Of a stretch of DNA of 46,210 nt, positions 1-8,827 are shown in pieces. The stretch comes from an uncultured bacterium (GTDB lineage Bacteria; Cyanobacteriota; Vampirovibrionia; Gastranaerophilales; Gastranaerophilaceae). The translations under genes were made by a program, and so were the position numbers. The notes under the pieces were generated by a model. The model did not search any database and had not been told where the DNA came from. It saw only the letters and a list, made by a program, of their open reading frames with translations. The stretch's first letter is position 1, and the number at the start of each line of letters is the position of its first letter. The DNA lies in contig CADAYD010000013.1 of assembly GCA_902791985.1 (NCBI GenBank), forward strand, positions 1 through 46,210, in the 5' to 3' direction.

Positions 1-97
1 GGGATGTAGCACTCTGCCGAACAAAAAGTTGACTAAATGTCAAGTTTTTGTGAGAGGTGGTAGCGCACACAACAAAACGAAAGTTTTGTTGGTGGTA
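1..97 (+). pseudogene. Decayed tRNA-Pro-like copy (5' half) with two inserted hairpins
   Basis: Three blocks match the intact tRNA-Pro just downstream, in the same order. GGGATGTAGC (1-10) matches 111-120, TGGTAGCGCAC (58-68) matches 127-137, and GGTGGTA (91-97) matches 146-152. Between the blocks lie two hairpins absent from the intact gene. One spans 21-51, with ACAAAAA and TTTTTGT arms and one mismatch. The other spans 70-91, with a perfect 9-bp stem and a GAAA tetraloop. No 3' half (T arm, acceptor 3' strand) is visible before the intact tRNA begins. The window edge cuts the left side, so the full extent is unknown. Confidence 0.5.
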
Positions 98-101
98 AAA
101 T
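93..101 (+). promoter_or_regulatory. Possible extended -10 promoter of tRNA-Pro
   Basis: TGG followed by TAAAAT (96-101) ends 8 bases before the tRNA 5' end, the right distance for a start just upstream of the mature tRNA. The TGG comes from the tRNA-like remnant. No convincing -35 is seen. Confidence 0.3.
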
Positions 102-109
102 ATAAATAT

Positions 110-183
110 CGGGATGTAGCGCAGCTTGGTAGCGCACTATCATGGGGTGGTAGGGGCCGCTGGTTCGAATCCAGTCATCCCGA
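110..183 (+). tRNA. tRNA-Pro (anticodon GGG)
   Basis: The cloverleaf was folded by hand. The 7-bp acceptor is CGGGATG/CATCCCG. The D stem is GCGC/GCGC with loop AGCTTGGTA. The anticodon stem CTATC/GGTAG has one T-G pair and a seven-base loop ATGGGGT, giving anticodon GGG at 144-146. The variable loop has five bases, the T arm contains TTCGAAT, and the discriminator is A. The leading C and the GTAGCGCAG start are typical of bacterial tRNA-Pro. No CCA is encoded (TTT follows), so it must be added after transcription, unlike the tRNA-Val in this window. Confidence 0.95.
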
Positions 184-275
184 TTTATTTCAATATTTCA
201 CTTTTCTTGACTTAGCTTGACGTTTGTAATATATTTACCCCTAGAGAGATTTTACACTGTAAGAGGATTAGGGAA

Positions 276-1361
276 TTGGATTTTATATCATTAACAATAT
301 TATTTTTAAAGGGTTTAGCTAAACTTGTAGGCGGATATGGCATTGCAATTATTGTTTTGACAATAATCGTAAGGCTTGCGCTTTGGAGTCTAAATGTCAA
401 ACAACAGCGTTCAATGAAAATGATGCAGACTCTCCAGCCGAAACTAAAGGCTATTCAGGATAGATACAAGAGTAATCCGCAAATGATGCAGCAAAAAATG
501 ATGGAATTTTATAAAGAGCATCAATTCAATCCTATGAGCGGATGTTTGCCTTTGTTGATTCAAATGCCGATATTCATTTTACTTTATTCTGCTTTGATTA
601 GTCCCCAATTTATTGCGGAAGCAGGGAACCAAAAGTTCCTTTTTATAGACAGTTTAGCAACAACTTTAAGGGCTACTGCAGGGATTTCTAATGACGGAAA
701 ACTTGGGGCATCAGTTGGTGATAAATTTATTCTAGGACCTAATGCTTCTGTTTATATTGGAGATACGATTAAATCAGCCAAAATAAAAGATGGTGCGGTT
801 GCTCTGCATGTTGTTGGGGATTTGGTTCCCGGAGAAGATGTACAACTTTCTTTCAGTTTAGATAATTTTGTATTAGACAAGAATTTGAAGTTTAGTGAAC
901 TTGCTAAAGTTAATAAGGCAAAAGTTACCGTAACAAATTCCAATATAAGGGAAAATGAAGACATTATATTTACAAGAAATGCTGATGATGAGATGGAAGC
1001 AGTTGTTCCCACAGTTCCTATTAACAAATCTTGGCACTGGGACGTAATAGCATTAATTGTTTTGTTTGCTGTCACAATGTTTATTTCTCAGAAGATAATG
1101 ATGGCAATGACAAAAACTGACAATCAGGATCCTGCACAGGCTGCATTACAAAAGTCTATGGGCACATTTATGCCGCTAATGATTCTTGCAACATTTATTG
1201 TAATTCCTATTCCTGCAGGTGTTTTGCTTTATTTAATTACAAGTAATGTTATCCAAATAATTCAAACAATTATGATAAATAAACAGATTGATAATGAGCT
1301 TGCTGTAAAAAAAGAATCGGTTGACGATTCGGAGCTAAAAAACGCTAAAAAGATTAACTAA
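276..1361 (+). CDS. yidC: Membrane protein insertase YidC/Oxa1 family
   Basis: Inserts and folds proteins in the inner membrane, with or without SecYEG. The first membrane segment is followed by the cytosolic, Met/Gln/Lys-rich loop (about residues 45-85, ending QFNPMSGCLPLLIQMP) and the conserved membrane segment after it. A soluble extracytoplasmic insert of about 130 residues follows. The last segments carry the family pattern ending in LLYLITSNVIQIIQTIMI. At 361 residues it resembles the short Gram-positive/cyanobacterial form and lacks the large N-terminal domain of proteobacterial YidC. The start is TTG with AAGAGG at 261-266 about nine bases upstream. No rnpA or rpmH is adjacent, so the usual ribosomal-protein context is broken by the tRNA. 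Confidence 0.93.
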   Translation: MDFISLTILFLKGLAKLVGGYGIAIIVLTIIVRLALWSLNVKQQRSMKMMQTLQPKLKAIQDRYKSNPQMMQQKMMEFYKEHQFNPMSGCLPLLIQMPIFILLYSALISPQFIAEAGNQKFLFIDSLATTLRATAGISNDGKLGASVGDKFILGPNASVYIGDTIKSAKIKDGAVALHVVGDLVPGEDVQLSFSLDNFVLDKNLKFSELAKVNKAKVTVTNSNIRENEDIIFTRNADDEMEAVVPTVPINKSWHWDVIALIVLFAVTMFISQKIMMAMTKTDNQDPAQAALQKSMGTFMPLMILATFIVIPIPAGVLLYLITSNVIQIIQTIMINKQIDNELAVKKESVDDSELKNAKKIN

Positions 1362-1370
1362 AGAAAGGAT

Positions 1371-1390
1371 GTCGCCATAGCAATGGCGAC
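1371..1390 (+). other. Perfect 8-bp hairpin in the yidC-queA gap
   Basis: GTCGCCAT and ATGGCGAC are perfect complements around loop AGCA. A weaker stem (ACCTGC/GTAGGT, about 1389-1412) follows. No T tract comes after it, so it is not a standard intrinsic terminator. It could be an mRNA processing or leader structure of queA. Confidence 0.5.
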
Positions 1391-1437
1391 CTGCTATTAT
1401 TCATTGTAGGTCGATGTTGCCTCACCGACAGTGTAAT

Positions 1438-2493
1438 ATGAACATATCAGAATTTGATTATGAGTTGCCGGTTAATTTAATAGCACAAATGCCGGCTGAT
1501 AAAAGAGATAATTCAATGATGATGGTATTAGACAGATGTCATCATTCAATTTCTCATAAGCATTTTTTTGATATTGTGGATTATCTTGATGAAAATGATT
1601 TGCTTGTATTAAACGATACAAAGGTTATTCCTGCAAGACTTTTTGGAATTAAGGAAGGAACAGGTGCAAAGATTGAAGTTTTTCTGCTTAATCCGTCAAA
1701 GGGTGAAGAAATGAGCACTTGGGACGTTTTAGTTAAACCGTCAAAACGTATTAAAAGTGGTACGGTAATTAAAATTTGCGATGATTTAACTATTATTCCC
1801 GTTAAAAAACTTGAGGATGCAGGAGAATGGCAGGTTGAACTTCACTACAACGGAAATTTGTATGAAATATTAAACAAGGTCGGTAATATACCGCTTCCGC
1901 CTTATATTGAGCGTAAGGAACAAACTGAGGAATTGAGAGAGTTTGATAAAGTCAGATATCAGACTGTTTATGCGCATACCGAAGGTTCTGTTGCCGCTCC
2001 AACTGCAGGTTTACACTTTACTCCTGAAATTTTGCAAAAATTAAAAGATAAAGGGGTTGAGATTGCTTATATTACGTTGAACGTAGGTTTGGGAACTTTC
2101 CGCCCTGTCAAATGCGAAAACATTTTAGACCACAAGATGCACTCTGAAACATTTGAAATCTCAAAAGAAGCATCTGATAAAATTAATAATGCTAAAACTC
2201 AGGGTAAAAATATCGTTGCTGTTGGGACAACATCTGTCAGAACGCTTGAGACGGCTTATCAGAAATTCGGATGTATAAAACCATGCCATGATTCATCAGA
2301 ACTCTTTATTTACCCCCCATATGAATTTAAAGTTGTAGATAAATTAATTACGAATTTTCATTTGCCAAAATCTACTCTTCTTATGTTGGTGAGTGCATTT
2401 GCAGGTAAAGATTTTATATTTGAAGGCTATCGTCAGGCTGTAGAGAACAAATATCGCTTTTTTAGCTACGGCGACTGCATGTTTATAAAGTAA
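1438..2493 (+). CDS. queA: S-adenosylmethionine:tRNA ribosyltransferase-isomerase (QueA)
   Basis: Catalyses the transfer and isomerisation of the ribosyl moiety of SAM to preQ1 in tRNA, giving epoxyqueuosine, the penultimate step of queuosine synthesis. Family signatures read in order: FDYELPVNLIAQ at the N-terminus, LLVLNDTKVIPARLFG, the GNIPLPPYI segment, YQTVYAHTEGSVAAPTAGLHFT, and near the end ITNFHLPKSTLLMLVSAFAG. The open frame runs six to eight codons further upstream, but alignment to the family's usual MxxSDFDYELP start points to ATG 1438, giving 351 residues, the normal size. No obvious Shine-Dalgarno precedes it. Other queuosine genes are not in the window. Confidence 0.95.
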   Translation: MNISEFDYELPVNLIAQMPADKRDNSMMMVLDRCHHSISHKHFFDIVDYLDENDLLVLNDTKVIPARLFGIKEGTGAKIEVFLLNPSKGEEMSTWDVLVKPSKRIKSGTVIKICDDLTIIPVKKLEDAGEWQVELHYNGNLYEILNKVGNIPLPPYIERKEQTEELREFDKVRYQTVYAHTEGSVAAPTAGLHFTPEILQKLKDKGVEIAYITLNVGLGTFRPVKCENILDHKMHSETFEISKEASDKINNAKTQGKNIVAVGTTSVRTLETAYQKFGCIKPCHDSSELFIYPPYEFKVVDKLITNFHLPKSTLLMLVSAFAGKDFIFEGYRQAVENKYRFFSYGDCMFIK

Positions 2494-2542
2494 TAATCTT
2501 GACTTTAATTTTTAAATCATTAAACCATTTGGTGGATACATT

Positions 2543-2573
2543 TACACAAAATATTTAGTAATATATTTGTGTA
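2543..2573. repeat. Imperfect inverted repeat upstream of the lytic transglycosylase gene
   Basis: TACACAAA-ATATT and its near-complement AATAT-ATTTGTGTA are separated by TAG, with one extra base in the second arm. It ends three bases before the GGGAGG ribosome binding site. It could be a protein-binding operator or a leader hairpin. There is no T tract for termination. Confidence 0.4.
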
Positions 2574-2591
2574 GTGGGAGGTAGTAGTTAC

Positions 2592-3374
2592 ATGTTTTCA
2601 AAAATGATACAGAGTTTACTGAATTCTGGCGGCAAAACTGCAGCAATGCAACGTGCGGCTCAAATAAACTCTTACGTTAATAACATGTCAAGAGTTTTAA
2701 ATCCGGCACAGTCAAAGTCTAATCCTCTGGATACTATTTATCCTGCAAACGGTCAAAATGTCCAATCATTTGAAAAAGTTTTGTCGGGCACAAAACAAAC
2801 TAATTTCGGTTCGTTACTTTTGAATCCTGAAGTGTTGAAAAATTCCGCCCTTTCACCTGCTTCGCTTAATGTTAATGCTAATTTATATGATTCGGATGGA
2901 ATTGATACTTCATCTATCAATAATGATATTTTGAAGCGTGCGATTCAAGAAGTGAATGATGCTCGCAGGGATTATTCAAAGCCTGAAATAAGGACTTCTA
3001 ACAGCCAAATTTTGGACATGGTTAATACCGTCGCACGTAAACATGGTGTTGACGAAAAACTCGTACAAGCGGTAATTAAACAGGAATCAGGATTTAATCC
3101 CAAGGCTAAATCAAAAGTAGGTGCTATAGGTTTAATGCAGCTTATGCCGTCAACTGCAAAAGCGCTGGGTGTCAAAGACCCTTACAATCCTCAGCAAAAC
3201 GTTGAAGGCGGCGTTAAATATTTAAAATCCATGCTTAATAAGTATAATGGAAATGTAATTCTTGCTCTTGCGGCTTATAATGCCGGTCCTAATGCCGTTG
3301 ATAAGTATTCAGGTGTTCCGCCATATAAAGAAACTCAAAATTATGTAAAAAAGATTTTGTCTAATTACCTGTAA
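2592..3374 (+). CDS. Lytic transglycosylase (SLT-domain) protein
   Basis: Predicted to cleave the MurNAc-GlcNAc bond of peptidoglycan non-hydrolytically. The C-terminal ~115 residues are a textbook SLT domain. It includes the catalytic Glu in [10 protein letters not shown], the [16 protein letters not shown] motif, the NVEGGVKYL segment and the [12 protein letters not shown] motif. The N-terminal ~140 residues are low-complexity, Asn/Ser-rich and lack a recognisable signal peptide or lipobox. That is unusual for a wall enzyme and fits export through a flagellar-type or other specialised system. The start is ATG 2592 because GGGAGG (2576-2581) lies ten bases upstream; the frame opens at a GTG at 2574 inside that ribosome binding site. 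Its last ten bases overlap the convergent CheR-like gene. Confidence 0.9.
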   Translation: MFSKMIQSLLNSGGKTAAMQRAAQINSYVNNMSRVLNPAQSKSNPLDTIYPANGQNVQSFEKVLSGTKQTNFGSLLLNPEVLKNSALSPASLNVNANLYDSDGIDTSSINNDILKRAIQEVNDARRDYSKPEIRTSNSQILDMVNTVARKHGVDEKLVQAVIKQESGFNPKAKSKVGAIGLMQLMPSTAKALGVKDPYNPQQNVEGGVKYLKSMLNKYNGNVILALAAYNAGPNAVDKYSGVPPYKETQNYVKKILSNYL

Positions 3375-4315
3375 TCAACTTCTTTAACTTTTTTCCATAT
3401 GCTTGGGTATTTGCTATCTGTTCTTATTGGTATAAACCCGTTGTCAATTAATGATTTTGAAATTATTGTAACATCGCTTTTTTGTTTATGCTCTTCTTCA
3501 CCCATGATAAATAATCCATTTTTATCAAGTGATTTGTTTATGTTTTGGAATATTTTATCAAGTATCGGTTTCGTTTGAGAATGTGGTTTTGAAAGTCTTT
3601 GTGCACCTTCGTCATTTGTAATAATGTGGTAAAAAGCATTTTTAAATGCGAAAAGTTGATTTTTTCTTTTTGTACTAAGAATTTTATTTAATTCCAAAAT
3701 GTCTCCGTTGACGAAAGTACAATTGCTATCTTTGCTTTTCAATTTGTATAGTTTTCTGTCAAATTCAACATATGCTATATCTAAAAATTTTCTGAATGCT
3801 TCTGTCAACTTATATATCATTTTATTTTTTGAATCAATATTTTTAAATAATTTGTTAAATTCTTCTTTCAGTGCTACTTGTTCCGGGCTCAAATTATCAC
3901 ATTCGTCAACTAAAAATTTGTCATTAAATGTGTTCATTTCAACAAATTGTGTATATTTTTGGGCTTTTTTATCATGTGGAATATAAAACTCAAATATCCC
4001 TGAACGTGCTCTTTTTATAGTATCTTTCCCGATATCAAACCCGAGAATTTTGACAGGGGCTTCATGCATCAGCATTTTAAGTGAATAAATATCTTCTCCT
4101 GTTGAACATGCTCCGACAACAAAACTCTTTTCCTTAACATCTCTGAACACCTCATTTATATAATTTATGGCATATTTAAGTGTCTTGTAGTCACGAAAGA
4201 AGCGGGTTTCAGTTGTTATATAATTGAATCTTCCGTTTTTTATAATTCTTTCACAGCCGCCATGCCCGCTAAATGCGGTATAATTTTGTTTATTATTTAT
4301 AGGTTGAATATTCAT
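3365..4315 (-). CDS. CheR-like SAM-dependent methyltransferase
   Basis: Resembles the catalytic half of CheR, which methylates glutamates of chemoreceptors using SAM. Visible signatures are an [12 protein letters not shown] segment matching the family's ITTNxTxFFRE, a SAM-binding [16 protein letters not shown] matching [36 protein letters not shown], and a later FKNAFYHI in place of the usual CRNVLIY. There is an insertion of roughly 80 residues between the last two. The start chosen is ATG 4315; the frame continues to a TTG at 4381, but the upstream residues add nothing family-like. The N-terminus MNIQPINN...TAFSGH matches the signature shared with other proteins here. No chemoreceptor or other che gene is in the window, so the substrate is unknown and the classical role is uncertain. 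Confidence 0.75.
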   Translation of the reverse strand: MNIQPINNKQNYTAFSGHGGCERIIKNGRFNYITTETRFFRDYKTLKYAINYINEVFRDVKEKSFVVGACSTGEDIYSLKMLMHEAPVKILGFDIGKDTIKRARSGIFEFYIPHDKKAQKYTQFVEMNTFNDKFLVDECDNLSPEQVALKEEFNKLFKNIDSKNKMIYKLTEAFRKFLDIAYVEFDRKLYKLKSKDSNCTFVNGDILELNKILSTKRKNQLFAFKNAFYHIITNDEGAQRLSKPHSQTKPILDKIFQNINKSLDKNGLFIMGEEEHKQKSDVTIISKSLIDNGFIPIRTDSKYPSIWKKVKEVDYR

Positions 4316-4455
4316 AGCATAATTAATGCTTAAACATAAAATATTTTGCTTAAAAGTGCCTGAAATTTTCTTTGCTAGCAAAAAAATTTTTTTTTGTGTT
4401 TTATAATGTTGTCTTTGAAGATATCGTAAAGATATATTAAATTCGTATATATTTG

Positions 4456-4484
4456 TTTACAAAACCTAAAACGGCTGATATAAT
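4456..4484 (+). promoter_or_regulatory. Sigma-70-type promoter
   Basis: TTTACA (4456-4461), a 17-base spacer, then a consensus TATAAT (4479-4484). Predicted start is near 4491, about 30 bases before the ATG at 4521, with AAAAGGGG between them. Confidence 0.7.
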
Positions 4485-4520
4485 AGAGAAAATTGGTAAA
4501 AGCATAAAAGGGGTTAATAT

Positions 4521-5234
4521 ATGAAAGTAGATGCAGTAAATAGTGTAAATTATTTTAACAGAGCAAGTTACGGACATAAAAATGCCGGAGTGTCCCCAAC
4601 ATTCATGGAAAATCCGTTAAGTACGTCGGATTTGGCAAAAGTTCCTGTGATAGTTATGCTTGCGATGAATCCGGCAACATTGAACAGTACAATTCCTATG
4701 GGACCTGAGTCTGAAGTTGCTAATAAGATTGAAGCATTAGCGCCTGCTTCTAAATCTCTTGATGCATCGACTTATGTTCTTTCTCCGATAACAGATGAAG
4801 TGGAACAGTCAGGAAAAGATTTTGTTGTTCCTGCCGGTAATCTTATGTATGTTCAGAATTTTGATTATTTCGGACATAAATATAATGTTGTTTATTCATC
4901 GACAAGCGATAGTCATTATGATGATATTAGTAATATTTATTTCTATAAAGATGGGGAAAAAGTCACTCCTGCAAAAATGTACGGATTAGTTTATCACGAA
5001 GATCCTGCGACGGGTAAGAATTTTTATGGCGCAATTATTTTAAAAGAATTTATTAAAAATAATAAACGTATTGGGGCTGTTGAATCAGAAATTGAGCTTC
5101 CATCGTATATCTCAGATTTTATAATAAAAGTTTTGAATGATGAAACTAAGTTCATAAACAATTTAACAACAATTGATTTATATAAATCTAAATCTTTAAG
5201 ATTAAAACATACAAGAACCATTAAGTATGATTAA
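4521..5234 (+). CDS. Hypothetical protein with YGHK-type N-terminal signature
   Basis: I recognise no family. It has 237 residues, no signal peptide and no clear membrane helix. The N-terminus MKVDAVNSVNYFNRASYGHKN matches, in layout, the N-termini of the CheR-like, RelA/SpoT-like and 102-residue proteins in this window. The middle (about residues 110-180) is rich in alternating aromatic and polar residues (YNVVYSS, DISNIYFYKDGEKVT, MYGLVYHED), suggesting a beta-rich fold. The start is ATG 4521 with AAAAGGGG just upstream and a strong promoter. It is transcribed alone before the 1135-residue protein gene; 90 bases separate them. Confidence 0.8.
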   Translation: MKVDAVNSVNYFNRASYGHKNAGVSPTFMENPLSTSDLAKVPVIVMLAMNPATLNSTIPMGPESEVANKIEALAPASKSLDASTYVLSPITDEVEQSGKDFVVPAGNLMYVQNFDYFGHKYNVVYSSTSDSHYDDISNIYFYKDGEKVTPAKMYGLVYHEDPATGKNFYGAIILKEFIKNNKRIGAVESEIELPSYISDFIIKVLNDETKFINNLTTIDLYKSKSLRLKHTRTIKYD

Positions 5235-5324
5235 TTTTACTTTTTAAGATTTGTAACAATTTTTTTTTATTGCGAAAAATTTTCATGTTCTAATTGTTTA
5301 AACTTATAGGACAAATTATAAGTT

Positions 5325-8300
5325 ATGGTTGATAATGTTAAAAAAAATCCAATAGTCGAACAGTCTTCGGTTGCTCCGGTGCCTACGCCATCGCCAAAAC
5401 CCGAAGAGTATAAACCTATGTTTCCTACTACCGGAAGTTCTCCTGCGCCAGCAACTGCAACTGAACCTTCTGAGGCACAAAACTTGGCTAGTGCTCGTTC
5501 TCAGGCTGCAAGAGCACAAAATCAGAAAAGAGAAGTTGAGCAGGAAAAACTTATGGCTGAAATCAACAAAATGCTTCAGGCTGATGATAAAGAAGCAACA
5601 TATGAAAATATTGTTGAATTTGCTCAATCAATGCGTGAGGCACTTTTGGAAAAACAAAAACAGGGAGAACTTACACAGGAAGAACAGGCTCAATTAGAAG
5701 CATTAAATACTTTTCTTAAACCTGAAACTCCTGAGGCTACTCCTGATGCTCCTGATGCTTTTGATGCCGCCGAAACAGAGGTAACTGATGAAGATAAAAA
5801 ATTAGAAGATGAGATTAATACCAGATTAAAAGAAAATAATCAGGAAATAACTCAGGATAATATAATTAAAATGGCTGAATCAATGCTTGAAGAATTATCG
5901 GCCATTGAATTGGAAGGAAATTTAACTCCTGAGCAGCAAAAAAGGTTGGATGCGTTAAATAAACTTTTAAATCCTGCACCTTTAGATGATGAAAATGTTA
6001 ATGATGTTGAAAACTTTACTCCTGTGCCTTCACAACCCTCTGAAATGCCTGTTCCTGAAGACAAAAATGGTGTTATAGAAAAGTTTCTGCTTGGAGATAT
6101 AAAAAAAGAAGATTTGAGTGCTTATATCCAAGAATACATTGAACAAAATATTCCGGGATATAAAGACATGTCAAAAGCAGAACAAGCCGCAAAAGCACGT
6201 TCATTACAGCAAGAGATTATAAAGTTATCAACTGACGGTAAAACAAATAATTATAACAAAATGACACCGGCAGAACTTACAAAGGCTGCTGAAATTATAA
6301 TGTTATGTCGTACTAAAAATATTTCCTTAGCAAAATTTTCCGAATTAAAGTCTGAGCAGAGAACTAAGATGCTTGGTGATTTTGAGCTTGGTGCTATAAA
6401 GTCATTAGTTGAAAAGTATACTCCCAAAGATATACCTCCGGACAAATTCAAAACGTATAGTCCGGAAAGTAAATTAAATTATTATCTTGATAATTTATTG
6501 GCTTCAAAATATCCGGAATATAGCTCTTGGTCAGAAGATGATAAACGCGCAAAAAGAAATGAACTAATTCAAAATCTGGTATCTAATAATTTAAATATAA
6601 AAAAATGGGATGGTTTACATGATGGAGAGAAAGCCGAATTTATACGAGCATTTGCTAAAGATTTAGATGTTGCAATTACTCTAAATAAGCCACTTTCAGA
6701 AGTTTTGAGTATGGATATTGGAGCTAAAAATGACTTAAGAAAACAATGTGCGCATAAAAATGGTTATAATATCGATTCAGCTGATGAAAGACTTAACAGT
6801 GCAATAGATGCTTGTCAGAAAAATGGTAAAAATATTACTTATCAAAATCTTGAAGCAGAATTAAAGAAGCTTGCTGATACTGGGGATCCAGATGCAAAAA
6901 GAGCCTTAGAAAGGTTAAAGTTGTCTCAAGAATGGGGCAAGTTTACGGCATCAACTGAATTTGATAATTCTGTTCAAAAATTTAATGATTATGTAACTAA
7001 CAATGGCTATAAAACTAACAATGACTGTATTAAGGATGCTATTGAAAAACGAAATGTTGAAATATTAACTTGGGCTGCTGCTTGGGCTCAAAGTTCTCCT
7101 GAAACTTGGGCTGAATTCAAGCAAATGATTGAAAAAGGCGGATTTACACCAGAGGAAATCCGTAATATTTACAGAGTGAGCGGTCAAATTATGACTTATA
7201 ATTTGTCATCTGCTGCTATTGATGGTAATGTTGCTCAATTTAATCATCAACAAAATATCTTACATTCAGCGGGTCGTCTTGATATTGCTGAAAATTCAAT
7301 AAGACATGCTTATCCGTATTTCCAAGATCAGGCATTTGTGGATGTATCCACCAATGCGATGAATGTTTGGGGTACACAAATTACTCCAGCGTTGACAGGA
7401 TGTTTGAATGACAGAAACATCATGACTTATGATGTGGCAAAAGAATTATCAGGTAAAATCGCTTCATCGTTTGATATTTCTGGTGAATGTCGTTCATCTT
7501 TTGCTACAAATTTAATTAAAAGTGCTAATAATACTCAAGAACAGTTGGGTTATGCTGATAATTTATCTACAATCTCTGATCCTGCCGTAACTGAGGGCTT
7601 GGCTGCTGCACTCCAATATGTTGATTCCAGCGCACAAAATCAATACAACAGTTATATTGACAGAGCAATTCAGAATAATGGTTACAGTCAGGAAGAAATT
7701 AACAATATAAACACTGCAAGAGAAACCGGACAAACTTCTTATCAGAGAGGAACAACTTCATCAGCAAACGGAAATTCACCGGCTAATTCGCCTTCTTCGG
7801 CATCTTCGCCAAGAAATCAAGCCAGTACAACTTCTTCTGCGACCCCAACTACATCTGCTGCAACTCCGGTATCTTCAACCCCTGCTAATGTTGTGAAAGT
7901 TTCGCCGCAAAATTCTAATGCGGTTACAGAAATGCGCCAAACTCTTGCACAACTTCAGTATGAAGAAAGCGTTGCCAAAAAAGAAAAAGCAATGCAAGAT
8001 TTGCAAAATATAATTGAAAAGATACAGAATGATCAAGAAGTAAGAGCACAGAAAAAAGCAGAGCTTGCTGCTAAAGAAGCAAAAACTGATGAAGAAATTG
8101 CACAGGCAATAAAAGAGACCGAGAAAAAATCGGTTAAAGAACAAGAAGATGTTCAGGCGAAAGTTGCTGTTGAAGTAGTTGAAGAACTTGACCAAGAAGA
8201 AAAACTTGAAAAGAAATTTAATATTTCTATTGATACAATTAACAGAATTCGTACGGCTGCACGCAATGGCGATTTATCAACTATTTACAATGTATTGGGC

Positions 8301-8732
8301 TCTATTAGTACTGATGCTCAAAGACATTTTGTACAGCGATTGTCACGCAAAGACACTGCTACGATTATTGGTTTTATTCGCAGCCAATCAACAAATAAAT
8401 CACTTATCAGAGAGTTATGCAGATTAAATCCGGGGTTAATAAAGGCTCTTTCTCCTGATTTGCTCATAAGCTGCGGAATACAAAAATCAGAAATTATTAA
8501 ATATGCAGATTCTAAGATGCTTGCATCTTATCTTGCCGAATTACAAAGAACAGGTAATACAAGAGAGCTTAATCAGTTCTATGAAGCACTCGGGTACGAT
8601 ACCCAAACTATTGCAAATTTTGAGAGTAAACCTATTCCTGGGAGCGATGAGTGGTTGACGGCGTATATGCCGGTTAAAGTTTCTATGCGCCATTATATTG
8701 ATAAACATGTACCTCGCAAATTTTGGGGCTAA
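5325..8732 (+). CDS. Very large hypothetical protein with internal duplication
   Basis: I recognise no family. It has 1135 residues, is acidic, and has no signal peptide or membrane helix. Residues 1-50 are Pro/Thr/Ala-rich. Two related alpha-helical units follow, about 75-132 and 158-217, each with the pattern of a Met/Leu helix, a T-x-ENI or T-x-DNI helix, a GELTQEEQ or GNLTPEQQ turn and an ALN-x-LLKP/NP ending. Residues ~230-800 look all-helical. A Ser/Thr/Pro/Asn linker (~805-860) precedes a Glu/Lys-rich coiled coil (~866-955) and a helical C-terminal domain containing RKDTATIIGFIRSQ. The layout suggests a scaffold or cytoskeletal/envelope structural protein, but that is inference. The start has only a weak AGG at 5308. 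Confidence 0.85.
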   Translation: MVDNVKKNPIVEQSSVAPVPTPSPKPEEYKPMFPTTGSSPAPATATEPSEAQNLASARSQAARAQNQKREVEQEKLMAEINKMLQADDKEATYENIVEFAQSMREALLEKQKQGELTQEEQAQLEALNTFLKPETPEATPDAPDAFDAAETEVTDEDKKLEDEINTRLKENNQEITQDNIIKMAESMLEELSAIELEGNLTPEQQKRLDALNKLLNPAPLDDENVNDVENFTPVPSQPSEMPVPEDKNGVIEKFLLGDIKKEDLSAYIQEYIEQNIPGYKDMSKAEQAAKARSLQQEIIKLSTDGKTNNYNKMTPAELTKAAEIIMLCRTKNISLAKFSELKSEQRTKMLGDFELGAIKSLVEKYTPKDIPPDKFKTYSPESKLNYYLDNLLASKYPEYSSWSEDDKRAKRNELIQNLVSNNLNIKKWDGLHDGEKAEFIRAFAKDLDVAITLNKPLSEVLSMDIGAKNDLRKQCAHKNGYNIDSADERLNSAIDACQKNGKNITYQNLEAELKKLADTGDPDAKRALERLKLSQEWGKFTASTEFDNSVQKFNDYVTNNGYKTNNDCIKDAIEKRNVEILTWAAAWAQSSPETWAEFKQMIEKGGFTPEEIRNIYRVSGQIMTYNLSSAAIDGNVAQFNHQQNILHSAGRLDIAENSIRHAYPYFQDQAFVDVSTNAMNVWGTQITPALTGCLNDRNIMTYDVAKELSGKIASSFDISGECRSSFATNLIKSANNTQEQLGYADNLSTISDPAVTEGLAAALQYVDSSAQNQYNSYIDRAIQNNGYSQEEINNINTARETGQTSYQRGTTSSANGNSPANSPSSASSPRNQASTTSSATPTTSAATPVSSTPANVVKVSPQNSNAVTEMRQTLAQLQYEESVAKKEKAMQDLQNIIEKIQNDQEVRAQKKAELAAKEAKTDEEIAQAIKETEKKSVKEQEDVQAKVAVEVVEELDQEEKLEKKFNISIDTINRIRTAARNGDLSTIYNVLGSISTDAQRHFVQRLSRKDTATIIGFIRSQSTNKSLIRELCRLNPGLIKALSPDLLISCGIQKSEIIKYADSKMLASYLAELQRTGNTRELNQFYEALGYDTQTIANFESKPIPGSDEWLTAYMPVKVSMRHYIDKHVPRKFWG

Positions 8733-8827
8733 TTCTTGATTTTTTAATTTTTTCGTGTTGTAATAGTCGTACAGGGAAGGGAATTTTAATATTTACCCCC
8801 GAGTCCACTTGAAAGAAGCCAATTTAA

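Noticed and set aside
29-220. 63-residue frame over the tRNA-Pro
   Set aside because: It runs through the tRNA-like remnant and the intact tRNA-Pro, with no ribosome binding site.
1391-1437. preQ1 riboswitch upstream of queA
   Set aside because: The short stem-loops do not show the preQ1-I C-rich loop and A-rich tail or any class II/III pattern I can recognise.
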